Assembly (NCBI RefSeq): GCF_003253485.1
Contig: NZ_QKTX01000001.1
Coordinates: forward strand, 470,799-534,798
Origin: Algoriphagus aquaeductus
GTDB lineage: Bacteria > Bacteroidota > Bacteroidia > Cytophagales > Cyclobacteriaceae
Length of the DNA stretch: 64,000 bases
Direction: 5' to 3'
The position numbers and the translations under genes were made by a program. Shown in pieces: positions 54,590-63,612 of this stretch; the stretch's first letter is position 1, and each line of letters starts with the position of its first letter. Below the pieces are notes generated by a model. It was not told where the DNA came from, did no database searches, and was given only the letters and a program-made list of their open reading frames with translations.

Positions 54590-56299
54590 TCAATACCCTG
54601 CCGCCTGTCCGTCTTTTCGGGATTCGGAAGCGCCGATGTAGACTTTGTTGATTTTGTCGTAATAGATGGCTTGATACCCTCCATAGTGGCCTATGGTATA
54701 CTCTACCCGATGGCCCATTTCCTTGAGTTGGCGGATCACCTCATAGGAAAAGCCGCTTTCCAGATTCAGGGATCCTCCATTGCTCATCTTCGAGCCGGTG
54801 GGTTCGGACGAACCGTTGTGCCGCATTCTAGGTGCGTCGCCTGCTTCCTGAAGGTTCATGCCAAAATCAATCAGATTGACTACAATCTGGGTATGTCCCT
54901 GAGGCTGAACCGAACCACCCATCAGACCAAAACTGATCAGGGGTTCCCCATCTTTGGTGATAAAGGCCGGGATGATGGTGTGAAAAGGACGCTTGCCTTT
55001 GGCTAAGGAATTCCAATGGTTGGGATCCTGCACATTGAACTGTTGTCCGCGGTTTTGGAGAACAAAACCCAATCCATCCGGCACCATTCCCGACCCAAAC
55101 TCATCATAGATACTCTGGATAAAGGAAACCATATTGCCGTCTTTGTCCGCTACGGTCAGGTAGGTGGTGTTGCCTTTTTCGATTTCCCCGGCAGGGTAGG
55201 CCATCGCTGCCTTGTTGGGATCGATGAGTTTCCGACGTTCGGCGGCGTATTCTTTTGAAATCAATTTTTCCACCGGAATCTGGTTGAATGCCGGGTCGGC
55301 ATAGAACTTAGCCCGATCTTCAAAAGCCAATTTCTTGGCTTCGGTCAGCACGTGCAGGTATTCCGCGTTTCCAAAACCCATAGATTTGATATCATAACCT
55401 TCAAGGATATTCAGCATTTGTAGGACGGCAATTCCCTGCCCGTTGGGCGGAAGTTCCCAAACGTCATATCCGCGGTAATTGGTGCTGACGGGTTCCACCC
55501 ATTCGGACGTGTGTTTTTTCAAATCCTCGTAGCGGAGATAGCCCCCGTTTTCTTTCATAAACCGGTCGATGGTCTGTGCGATTTCTCCTTGATAAAAAGC
55601 CGATTTGCCTTCTTGGGCAATCAGGGAGTAGGTTCTGGCTAAGTCCGGATTTTTGAAGACTTCTCCTTTTCTAGGCGTGTTTTTGCCATTGGGCATGTAG
55701 GTTTTTCGGAAGCCCGGAATGTCCTGCATCTCCGGCCACATGTTGTTCATCTGCCAGGCAATCACCTCGGTGACCGGAAAACCGTTATTGGCATAGTCGA
55801 TGGAAGGCTGAAGGATTTCCTGCATGGAGAGCTTCCCAAAGCGCTTGTGCATTTCAAACCAACCGTCCACGCAACCCGGAACCGAGACGGGAAGGGGACC
55901 AAGTAAGGGAACTGTGCTCAATCCCTTTTCCTTGAATACATCCATCGTCAGCAATTCAGGAGCACGACCGCTGCCATTGAAGCCATAGAGTTTTTTCGTC
56001 TTGGCATCCCAGATGATGGCAAAGACATCACCACCTATTCCACAGCCATTGGGTTCGACCAAGCCCAGCATGGCATTGGCGGCGATGGCAGCATCCATGG
56101 CCGAACCGCCTTTTTTCAGCACATCCAATGCCACTTGGGTTGCTAGCGGTTGGGCAGTCGCAACCATCCCGTTTTGGGCGATGACTTCAGATCGGGTAGT
56201 GAAAGTTTTGCCAGTAACCCGGTCTTGGGAGAAGCTCAGGAAGGGTAAAGACACGACGAGTGCGAGAAAACAGAAGTTCTTGTAGAAGCTCATATTCAT
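54590..56299 (-). CDS. ggt: Gamma-glutamyltransferase
   Basis: 569 residues with a signal peptide (about 1-24, ending LSFSQ). GGSAMDAAIAANAMLGLVEP (about 64-83) and GIGGDVFAI are family motifs. Autocleavage would occur before Thr378 in GNTTYLTVAD, giving two subunits, with the Thr as nucleophile. GLMGGSVQPQGH near 478 is also conserved. The periplasmic enzyme cleaves glutathione and other gamma-glutamyl compounds. The 3' end abuts palindromic repeats and has a decayed duplicate at 52987-53115. Confidence 0.95.
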   Translation of the reverse strand: MNMSFYKNFCFLALVVSLPFLSFSQDRVTGKTFTTRSEVIAQNGMVATAQPLATQVALDVLKKGGSAMDAAIAANAMLGLVEPNGCGIGGDVFAIIWDAKTKKLYGFNGSGRAPELLTMDVFKEKGLSTVPLLGPLPVSVPGCVDGWFEMHKRFGKLSMQEILQPSIDYANNGFPVTEVIAWQMNNMWPEMQDIPGFRKTYMPNGKNTPRKGEVFKNPDLARTYSLIAQEGKSAFYQGEIAQTIDRFMKENGGYLRYEDLKKHTSEWVEPVSTNYRGYDVWELPPNGQGIAVLQMLNILEGYDIKSMGFGNAEYLHVLTEAKKLAFEDRAKFYADPAFNQIPVEKLISKEYAAERRKLIDPNKAAMAYPAGEIEKGNTTYLTVADKDGNMVSFIQSIYDEFGSGMVPDGLGFVLQNRGQQFNVQDPNHWNSLAKGKRPFHTIIPAFITKDGEPLISFGLMGGSVQPQGHTQIVVNLIDFGMNLQEAGDAPRMRHNGSSEPTGSKMSNGGSLNLESGFSYEVIRQLKEMGHRVEYTIGHYGGYQAIYYDKINKVYIGASESRKDGQAAGY

Positions 56300-56399
56300 G
56301 AAGGTAAAGAGAATTCGAAAATAGGGGGCAGTCAGAAAAATGAAGTTACCGAAAGTGTAATTTCTTTCAGTATCAAGGTTTCACATAATGTCATAGGAA

Positions 56400-57068
56400 T
56401 TATTCCAACACCCTCACCAACAACCGCTCGCAGACCTTTTCACTCAAGGTTTCTGAAGGATGATGGGCATAGCTTACCACCATGGTTTGGTCATAAGATT
56501 CTTTGGAAAGGATGCTCAATTGAGTTCCTAAAGAAAGATTACGGCTGTTGAGAAATTCTAAAAACTCGGTTGAGGAATTCGTCAGTGCAGCTAATTGTAC
56601 ATTTTGACCGGGTTTAGCATGGGAAAGGGGTGTGTAGGACAATGGAGTAATTTTACCCTGAGGATCGGGAATAGGCGAACCATGAGGATCGACCGTGGGA
56701 AATCCCAACATCTGATCCATCCGCTCGAAAAATTTTGGAGCGTGAATATGTTCAATCTGCTCGGCAACTTCATGCACTTCCTCCCAACCGAAATTCATCA
56801 CCTTGACCAAAAACATTTCTGTCAGTCGGTGTTTGCGGATGATTAGGGCTGCGATTTTCTTACCCTCTTTGGTCAAGGTGAGTGGTTTGTACTTTTCATA
56901 CATCACCCAACCGCTTTTTTGAAGGGATTTGACCATGCTATTTGCTGTGGGCATGCTCACTTGTAGGCTAGCTGCCAATTCTGAAAGATTGACTTCCCCT
57001 TCGGCATTTGCCAAGTTGTAAAGGGACTTGAGGTAGTTTTCTTCGGTACTTGAGGCCATACTTTTCAA
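56400..57068 (-). CDS. DtxR/MntR-family metal-dependent regulator
   Basis: 222 residues (ATG at 57068, or 57059 giving MASSTEENYLKSL, the usual family start). A winged helix (about 5-65, VNLSELAASLQVSMPTANSMVKSLQKSGWV) is followed by the dimerisation and metal-binding domain (HRLTEMFLVKVMNFGWEEVHEVAEQIEHI, with His and Glu ligands) and a FeoA/SH3-like C-terminal domain. It represses metal-uptake genes when loaded with Fe2+ or Mn2+. It is divergent from a TonB receptor, with a palindrome in the shared region. Confidence 0.93.
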   Translation of the reverse strand: MKSMASSTEENYLKSLYNLANAEGEVNLSELAASLQVSMPTANSMVKSLQKSGWVMYEKYKPLTLTKEGKKIAALIIRKHRLTEMFLVKVMNFGWEEVHEVAEQIEHIHAPKFFERMDQMLGFPTVDPHGSPIPDPQGKITPLSYTPLSHAKPGQNVQLAALTNSSTEFLEFLNSRNLSLGTQLSILSKESYDQTMVVSYAHHPSETLSEKVCERLLVRVLE

Positions 57069-57107
57069 TTCAATTCAAATAAAATCCTCTTTATTTTGAA
57101 AAACAAA

Positions 57108-57138
57108 TTTGTTAGAATGGTCTAACAATGTAATTTTG
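57108..57138 (+). promoter_or_regulatory. Receptor promoter with embedded DtxR/MntR-like operator
   Basis: TTTG (57108-57111), a 19-nt spacer and TAATTTTG (57131-57138) form a consensus promoter. The perfect palindrome TTGTTAGA-ATGG-TCTAACAA (57109-57128) fills the spacer, so a bound repressor would cover both elements. The TTAG/CTAA halves resemble DtxR/MntR boxes. Confidence 0.7.
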
Positions 57139-57241
57139 CTAATCTAATTACTTTGCGGTGCTGAATTTGTACCCGAGGGAAAGAAAAACGAATAAAAACT
57201 TTGCTTGGGAAATTCACTATAAATGCAATAATGTTGCATAT

Positions 57242-59512
57242 ATGAAAAAAGAAATTTTACTCATCAGTTTGTTCATCTTATTTACTAGCTTGGTAAATGC
57301 CCAACAGACTCAAATCGGCTGGGTTAAATCCTCAAAAGGAGAGGGGCTGGAGTTGGTGCAGGTGCTGGTCAAGGAGACGGGAAAGGGAACGCTGACGGAC
57401 AGTTTGGGAAGATTTGAAATTTCTATTCCTCCTTCTGGTCCTTTGACTCTTCAGTTTTCCAGATTGGGATTTCAGACACTTCTGAAACAAGTGCAGTGGG
57501 ATGGAAAAGAGGTGATCGTCACACTTCTTTCTTTGGATACCCAATTGGATGAAGTAGTTGTAAGCGGCACCCTCCAGGAAGTTTCCCGCTTGGATAGTCC
57601 TGTCCCGGTAGAAGTGTACAAAAGCTCCTTTTTCAGATCCAATCCTGCACCGTCACTTTTTGAATCTTTTCAAAACATCAATGGTGTCCGGCCACAGGTC
57701 AACTGCAACATTTGCAACACCGGAGATATCCAGATCAACGGATTGGCGGGACCTTATACCATGATTTTGATCGATGGGATGCCGATTGTGAGTGGTTTGG
57801 CGACAGTATATGGGCTTTCGGGGATTCCTCAGGCCTTGATAGACCGAATCGAGGTGGTCAAAGGTCCGGCCTCGACACTTTATGGTTCCGAAGCGGTAGG
57901 AGGTTTGATCAATGTGATTACCAAGCGTCCGGAAAATGCCCCTTTGGTTTCGCTGGATGCCTTTGGCTCCACTTGGGGAGAGCTCAATTTGGACTTGGGC
58001 ATCAAGTCCTCTTTAGGAAAAAATATCCAGGCCATTACCGGAGTCAATACTTTTTGGTACGATACCCCGATCGACAACAATCAGGATGGAATGACCGATC
58101 TAACCCTTCAGAAGCGTTTTTCTATTTTTCAAAAAATCCAAATGCAGCAAAAGAACGGGAAGGTTTTTTCAATTGCCGGAAGATTTGTGACCGAGGACCG
58201 TTGGGGAGGGGAGATGGATTGGAAGCCTATTTTCAGAGGTGGAGACGTAATCTATGGTGAAAGTATCCGTACCGACAGATGGGAGTTTTTTGGCAATTAC
58301 CAACTTCCGGTCAAAGAGCAATTGAACTTTCAGTTTTCAGCCAATGGCCATAAGCAGAATTCCTATTATGGTGATGTATTTTATGGTGCCGATCAGCGGA
58401 TTGGGTTTGGTCAGCTGACCTGGAATAAGCAACTGGGTAAGAATCAACTTCTGGCTGGGGCTGCATACCGATTGACCTATTATGATGACAACACCCCAGC
58501 TACTGCCGAGAGTATTGGCGTAGGGAATTCTCCTTTTGTCACTCATTTGCCCGGCGTATTTGTTCAAAATGAATTGAAGTTGGCCAAGACTCAAAGTTTG
58601 CTCGTGGGTATCCGATATGATTACAATTCCATTCACGGATCGATCTGGTCTCCGAGACTGAATTATAAAATCAGCTCGGAGGATAAATCTTTGATTTGGA
58701 GGACCTCCATCGGAAATGGATTCCGGGTAGCCAATGTTTTTACCGAAGATCATGCGGCCTTGACCGGGGCGAGACAAGTGGTTTTTGAGGAAGAACTGGA
58801 TCCGGAAAGAAGCTGGAATGTAAATACCAACCTGGTCAAAAAAATCTACAGCGACCTGGGGAATTATTTTGGCCTTGAGGGAAGTATTTTTTACACCCAA
58901 TTTTCCAATCAGATCATTCCGGACTATGAGACCAATCCCAATCAGATCATTTACGCCAATCTGGATGGGACTTCGAAAAGTCAGGGGATTAGTTTCAATT
59001 TTGATGGCTTATGGGCCAATGGATTTAAGTTGCTGGCTGGAGCGACACTCATGGATGTTACCTTGGAGGAAAATGGAATCAGGGAGAGGCAGCTGTTTGC
59101 TGAGCGGTTTTCCGGTGTTTGGACTATTGGCTATCATATCCATCCACTCGAATTGACGATAGATTATACCGGAAATGTGTACAGTCCGATGCGGCTTCCT
59201 TTGTTGGGTGAGTTGGATGACCGTCCCGAATATTCCCCTTGGTGGAGTCTTCAGAATATTCAGATTACCAAAGGACTGGGAGAAAAATGGGAAATCTATG
59301 GAGGGGTAAAAAATATCCTCAATTACACTCCTCCTGCCAACAGCATCGCGAGGGCCTTTGATCCCTTTGATCGGGGGGTGATTTTTGACGGGGCAGGTAA
59401 TGTGGTAGCCACTCCGGAAAATCCCAATGCCCTGACCTTTGATCCGACTTATATGTTTGCCCCGAATCAGGGAATCAGAGGATTTTTGGGTGTCAGGTAT
59501 ACCTGGAAGTAA
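57242..59512 (+). CDS. TonB-dependent receptor, probably metal-regulated
   Basis: 756 residues from the ATG at 57242 (MKKEILLISLFILFTSLVNA, a signal peptide); the frame back to 57158 lacks a signal. A carboxypeptidase-like domain (about 23-100) precedes the plug, which has NCNICNTGDIQINGLAGPYT with Cys155 and Cys158, then LIDGMPIVSGLATVYGLSG and VVKGPASTLYGSEAVGGLINVITK. The barrel ends GFLGVRYTWK. The CxxC in the plug may bind a metal. The operator upstream and the divergent DtxR-type gene point to import of iron, manganese or their chelates. Confidence 0.93.
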   Translation: MKKEILLISLFILFTSLVNAQQTQIGWVKSSKGEGLELVQVLVKETGKGTLTDSLGRFEISIPPSGPLTLQFSRLGFQTLLKQVQWDGKEVIVTLLSLDTQLDEVVVSGTLQEVSRLDSPVPVEVYKSSFFRSNPAPSLFESFQNINGVRPQVNCNICNTGDIQINGLAGPYTMILIDGMPIVSGLATVYGLSGIPQALIDRIEVVKGPASTLYGSEAVGGLINVITKRPENAPLVSLDAFGSTWGELNLDLGIKSSLGKNIQAITGVNTFWYDTPIDNNQDGMTDLTLQKRFSIFQKIQMQQKNGKVFSIAGRFVTEDRWGGEMDWKPIFRGGDVIYGESIRTDRWEFFGNYQLPVKEQLNFQFSANGHKQNSYYGDVFYGADQRIGFGQLTWNKQLGKNQLLAGAAYRLTYYDDNTPATAESIGVGNSPFVTHLPGVFVQNELKLAKTQSLLVGIRYDYNSIHGSIWSPRLNYKISSEDKSLIWRTSIGNGFRVANVFTEDHAALTGARQVVFEEELDPERSWNVNTNLVKKIYSDLGNYFGLEGSIFYTQFSNQIIPDYETNPNQIIYANLDGTSKSQGISFNFDGLWANGFKLLAGATLMDVTLEENGIRERQLFAERFSGVWTIGYHIHPLELTIDYTGNVYSPMRLPLLGELDDRPEYSPWWSLQNIQITKGLGEKWEIYGGVKNILNYTPPANSIARAFDPFDRGVIFDGAGNVVATPENPNALTFDPTYMFAPNQGIRGFLGVRYTWK

Positions 59513-59953
59513 GTGTGCGTATTGAAAATTATAACCGCTGTTGAAGTCCTTTAAAGGCCTTTTGGTATATTGTGTTTATTATCAAAGAGTTAACCTGGAA
59601 AACCGCGCTAAAGTAACCTTTGAAAAACATAGCGTGACCATCACGTTGGATTGAGTTATTTCAAAAAGGAATTTTTGTATCCAGAATACAGAAGACAAGT
59701 CTCAATGAATGGAATTAAGTGGAAAATCTCCCTAATCTCCTTGGGAAATTACCTCAAATCGAAACCTAAAGCCAATTTTGAATCGGTTACGTGCCATCAA
59801 ACCACTACACCGAGAAGGGAATTCTCATTTTTGAAAAAATCATAAAATTTCAAATGGAATTTGTATATCCTGCCAATCTAAACCTGCTGTTTTATCAGAT
59901 TGTCTCCAAAAATTAGAGAACTTGATTAGAAATAAACCAGCAGCTTTCGCCAC
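59513..59953. other. Intergenic stretch, no supported gene
   Basis: 441 bp between a TonB receptor gene and a lipoprotein gene on the same strand. A 64-codon frame at 59651-59845 has no signal, family resemblance or ribosome-binding site, so I do not call it. A CCTTTAAAGG palindrome lies near 59556 but has no U-tract. No consensus promoter is visible. Confidence 0.55.
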
Positions 59954-62044
59954 GTGAGAACAAGTTGTAACCTATATTTTTATTTTGTGCTTCTTTTTGG
60001 TCTTTGTTTTTGCACCATTGAGGAAATAGAAAAACCTCCTACTGAAAACTTGGTAGGCAGTTTTGAAAGAGAGCTTTTGCCTCTTCAGGTTTTTAGTTTT
60101 AATCCAGGCATTCCGCTCGAAGGATATGAAAAAATCGGAGGGGAACTTGGAGGAAAGACCTTTGAAGTAGGAAAAGGAGAAAATGGTTTGGTTTTTTTTA
60201 TGGTTCCTGAATTACCTCCCGGAGACTATCTACTCAAGCTTCAAATTGGACCAAAAACCATGGTTTGGAATGTGAAAGTTGGGAGTTTTTTCCAAAACCC
60301 CACTCCAATTGGTGATGCCTTTTGGGAAGATTATTTTGCAGGGAGCAGGGTGATTCAGGACAGCTTGGAAAAGCATCCTGAATTAAGATATCAATACGCA
60401 ACTTGGTTGGAATGGACTGGTTTCTTCAAAGCACTTTTTAATGATCTGACTTCTGAACAAAAGAATACTTTGAGCAAAATCATCCAACAGAATCGATTGG
60501 AAAAGTTTGCTTCTTTTCAGTTTGAATTACCCATGGATGAAAACTGCCTGGACGCCAACTATTGGGTTTTCTTTAAAAATTTTCAAGTAGAGACAGAAAG
60601 TGAAAGGAATGCAAGAGCACAGCTGATCTATCTTCCTGCGTCTCCAATACTTGACGCCTTAAAAGCTTTTGTCGCGGATGTGATTTGGAAGTATTCCATG
60701 GTTATCGAGCTTTCCAGAATGAAGGTGTTGAATTGTCCGATTTTGAGGGATATATCCTTCCAAACGATGTATGGAAAAGTTGATGAAAAGCCCATACTTT
60801 TTAATCCTGGGGATTCTTTGGTTTTTAAATTGGAAGGTGAATACATCCGCCTTAATAGTTCAGACGCAAGCCTTGGGATGGAGGGATTGGGACAATACGC
60901 TATTCTGATTTTTGAAGAGGCAAAATATCAAAGAAACGCACATGCCGAATGGATTTCTAAATACCGGAGCTACCAGAAACTATCTTACCCTTTTTTACCG
61001 GATTTCTCCTTTTCCTATTCTACTTCACCGAGCATATTTCGACCGTTGGAGGGGTTTACTTTTCAAATCCAATCTATTTCAAATCCCCAAGTATTTCTAT
61101 CTAACCAAGTTCAAAAAGGAAATCAACTGTTTTTGACTTTTGACAGAATGCAGGAGGGGGCTCAGGAATTCCAATTTACCATGAGCTTTACCCAAGAAGG
61201 ACATTCGGTGACCAAAAACCTGAAGGGGAGAATGCCGGGAGTCAATGAGTTGATTCTCGACCTTTATTTTGACCGGGGAACTGCGAATCTGAGTGTACTC
61301 GGAGGACAGGGCCCATTTGAGATTAGGTGGAGTAACGGTGTGATGAATGAAACCAATGCCACGTTTCCAGCAGGAGACCATTTCCTCATGGTTACAGATG
61401 CCAAGGGACTGGAAAAAAAGATAGAATTTAAAGTTCCGGAATTCGGGACTGTCAAAGATCGAGAGGGAAATGAGTACCAAACAGTCAAGATTGGGGATCG
61501 GTGGTGGATGGCGGAGAACCTTCGAAATACCATCCGTGAAAATGGGAAGCCCATTGAACATCGGCCTTCTTGGCCCGCATGGAATCCCAGTTTTCCAGCC
61601 GATTTTGATCGTGCAGCTTATTCTTACTATGATAATTTGACAAGTAACGATGCCCGCTATGGTAAACTGTATAATATTCATGCGTTTGAGGGGGGAATCT
61701 GTCCCGATGGCTGGGGATTGCCCAGTAATGAGGATTTTTTGGCACTTATCGAGCATTTGGGTGGGGAAGATGAAGTGGGAAGGAAACTAAAAAGCAGAAG
61801 CAACTGGAAAGAAACAATATTTAATTCGACCAATGAGTCTGGATTCAATGCAAAGCCAGGAGGAAGGAAATTCTATAATAACTCCTATGAGAAGGAAGAG
61901 CAATTTGTAGGGTGGTGGGTGAAGCCAGTGACTATTCCCAACCGAATTGCTTACCTGGAAGCCGGATCAAATCAACTGATAATGAAGAATCTAATTGATT
62001 TTTATTTTCAAGGTCATTATATCCGCTGTATCCAAAATGACTGA
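59954..62044 (+). CDS. Lipoprotein with SprB-like segment and FISUMP domain
   Basis: 696 residues from a GTG start (no ATG fits the signal). LYFYFVLLFGLCFC is a lipoprotein-type signal, with Cys17 or Cys19 as candidates. Residues 25-430 are beta-rich and unrecognised. Residues 440-495 (TANLSVLGGQGPFEIRWSNGV ... AGDHFLMVTDAKG) match the SprB-repeat pattern. The C-terminal 200 residues are a FISUMP domain: VKDREGNEYQTVKIGDRWWMAENLR, YGKLYNIHAF, CPDGWGLPSNEDF and HYIRCIQ. The FISUMP family is common in surface lipoproteins of fibre-degrading and Bacteroidota bacteria; its function is unknown. Confidence 0.85.
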   Translation: MRTSCNLYFYFVLLFGLCFCTIEEIEKPPTENLVGSFERELLPLQVFSFNPGIPLEGYEKIGGELGGKTFEVGKGENGLVFFMVPELPPGDYLLKLQIGPKTMVWNVKVGSFFQNPTPIGDAFWEDYFAGSRVIQDSLEKHPELRYQYATWLEWTGFFKALFNDLTSEQKNTLSKIIQQNRLEKFASFQFELPMDENCLDANYWVFFKNFQVETESERNARAQLIYLPASPILDALKAFVADVIWKYSMVIELSRMKVLNCPILRDISFQTMYGKVDEKPILFNPGDSLVFKLEGEYIRLNSSDASLGMEGLGQYAILIFEEAKYQRNAHAEWISKYRSYQKLSYPFLPDFSFSYSTSPSIFRPLEGFTFQIQSISNPQVFLSNQVQKGNQLFLTFDRMQEGAQEFQFTMSFTQEGHSVTKNLKGRMPGVNELILDLYFDRGTANLSVLGGQGPFEIRWSNGVMNETNATFPAGDHFLMVTDAKGLEKKIEFKVPEFGTVKDREGNEYQTVKIGDRWWMAENLRNTIRENGKPIEHRPSWPAWNPSFPADFDRAAYSYYDNLTSNDARYGKLYNIHAFEGGICPDGWGLPSNEDFLALIEHLGGEDEVGRKLKSRSNWKETIFNSTNESGFNAKPGGRKFYNNSYEKEEQFVGWWVKPVTIPNRIAYLEAGSNQLIMKNLIDFYFQGHYIRCIQND

Positions 62045-62096
62045 TTTATTTGCCTTTGTGGATTTATTTTTAGGTGCCGCTTTTGGCGTCTCACTT

Positions 62097-62119
62097 CCCG
62101 CAGTCAAGGTAGTTGCGGG
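62097..62119 (+). terminator. Weak hairpin after the FISUMP lipoprotein gene
   Basis: CCCGCA/TGCGGG, 6-bp stem with an 11-nt loop, followed by TTCCTT. It is a poor terminator at best. The rest of 62045-62263 shows no gene. Confidence 0.35.
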
Positions 62120-62263
62120 TTCCTTCAAAGATTCTTCTAAATTTTAGTGAATAAAACTTTACTCACTAATTGTTTCAAAATGAAATAGGGATACTCCCAG
62201 TGGCGAGGAGAGTTGCGCTCCCAGCAGATTGAGAATGGATCTTTGTTCTGGATGGACAAAAAA

Positions 62264-62286
62264 AATCCCCGCACCGGGCGGGGATT
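62264..62286 (-). terminator. Intrinsic terminator after the efflux adaptor gene
   Basis: A 9-bp perfect stem, AATCCCCGC/GCGGGGATT, with a 5-nt loop, followed on the minus strand by eight T. It lies 9 nt after the adaptor stop, so no ABC or RND pump gene follows in this unit. Confidence 0.88.
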
Positions 62287-62295
62287 ATTAAATTA

Positions 62296-63609
62296 TTATT
62301 TTTTCACTTCTTCGGGCTTTCCGGCTACGAGTTTTTTCACCCGATCACCCTCTTTAAGCTGCTTGCTGACTACGAAGTAAGGCCCCGAAATGACTTCATC
62401 TCCTTCTTTTAGTCCTTCCAGAATCTCAATGTTTTCATAATCCGAGATTCCGGTTTTTACGGTTCTGATTTTAGCTTCCCCATTTTCACTGACAAATACG
62501 ATTTCTTTCGCCTTGGTCGTTCCTCCAGGAAGGGTATCCATTTGAGTTTCCCGGGTAGTAACGGCTGAAAGTGGAATAGCCACAGCATCATTTTTAGCAT
62601 TGGTCATGATTTCGACTGATGCTGTCATGCCTGGACGGAACGGGTATCTATTTCCTGCCTTCACCAGCTCTTCATAAGAGCTATTGAGAATTCGGATTTT
62701 CACCTTGAATTCGGTCACTGCATCCACAGATGCCTTCGTATTTGCGGTATTGGCAATGCTGGTTACGATTCCCTTGAATTTTTTTCCGCTGGCAGAATAG
62801 GCATCCACATCGATCAAAGTCGTGTCTCCCAAAGAAAGTCTTACAATGTCATTTTCATTGACGTCTACACGAACTTCCATCCGGGTAAGGTCTGCTATGG
62901 TCATCATCTCGGTACCGGCCATTTGCTGGGTTCCTACCACCCGTTCCCCTTTTTCAACCTTCAAACTGGATACAATTCCGGAAACCGGGGAATTGACATT
63001 GGTCAATCGAAGGTTTTCGGAAGCTTCATTGACAGAGGCTTGGGAGCTTTTTACGATGAATTCTGCCGCAATCACTCCTTGTTTTGCTGCTTCGAGATCT
63101 TTTTCTGCGGAGATAAAATTGGCAAAAGCCTGCTCATAGTCAGCATCGGAAATGACCTTTTGTTCGTGGAGGGTTTTTTGTCTTTTAAAATCCAGTTCTG
63201 AACGAGTAAACTGGGCCTCTGCGCGTTGCAAGCTAGCTCTGGATTGAGCAAGATTGGCCATCTGTTGATTGAGGTTTGCCCGGGTTCTGTCCAATGCAGA
63301 TGCGAAATTATCCGGTCGGATTTTCACCAAAAGCTTACCTAATTCTACTGAGTCTCCTTCTTGAACATTCAGTTCGATGATTTCTCCTGCCACATCCGGA
63401 GAAAGTTTGACTTCGATTTCGGGCTGGATTTCTCCAGAAGCACTTACTTTTTCAACAATAGCGGTCTTTTTTACATTGGCAAATTCTACTTCAGTTTCTT
63501 TGACTCCGCCTATCCAACCGGCAGACCGACCGATGATGGCAAAAACAATAATCACTCCTACTGCTCCGAGTAGGTAATACAGAAGTTTGTTGGACTTTTT
63601 AGTAGCCAT
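62296..63609 (-). CDS. Efflux periplasmic adaptor subunit (HlyD/MacA type)
   Basis: 437 residues. One N-terminal membrane helix (about 8-26) is followed by the lipoyl half (VSASGEIQPEIEVKLSPDVAGEIIELNVQEGDSVELGKLLVKI, about 54-96) and a long alpha-hairpin (about 105-195, rich in Ala, Gln and Glu). The second lipoyl half (LTNVNSPVSGIVSSLKVEKGERVVG) and a beta-barrel with membrane-proximal domain end in a Lys-rich tail. It links an inner-membrane pump to a TolC-type channel. It follows the tolC-like gene by 3 nt. Confidence 0.94.
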   Translation of the reverse strand: MATKKSNKLLYYLLGAVGVIIVFAIIGRSAGWIGGVKETEVEFANVKKTAIVEKVSASGEIQPEIEVKLSPDVAGEIIELNVQEGDSVELGKLLVKIRPDNFASALDRTRANLNQQMANLAQSRASLQRAEAQFTRSELDFKRQKTLHEQKVISDADYEQAFANFISAEKDLEAAKQGVIAAEFIVKSSQASVNEASENLRLTNVNSPVSGIVSSLKVEKGERVVGTQQMAGTEMMTIADLTRMEVRVDVNENDIVRLSLGDTTLIDVDAYSASGKKFKGIVTSIANTANTKASVDAVTEFKVKIRILNSSYEELVKAGNRYPFRPGMTASVEIMTNAKNDAVAIPLSAVTTRETQMDTLPGGTTKAKEIVFVSENGEAKIRTVKTGISDYENIEILEGLKEGDEVISGPYFVVSKQLKEGDRVKKLVAGKPEEVKK

Positions 63610-63612
63610 GGG

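Noticed and set aside
59651..59845. 64-codon open frame between the receptor and lipoprotein genes
   Set aside because: No signal peptide, family resemblance or ribosome-binding site, and its composition looks non-coding.
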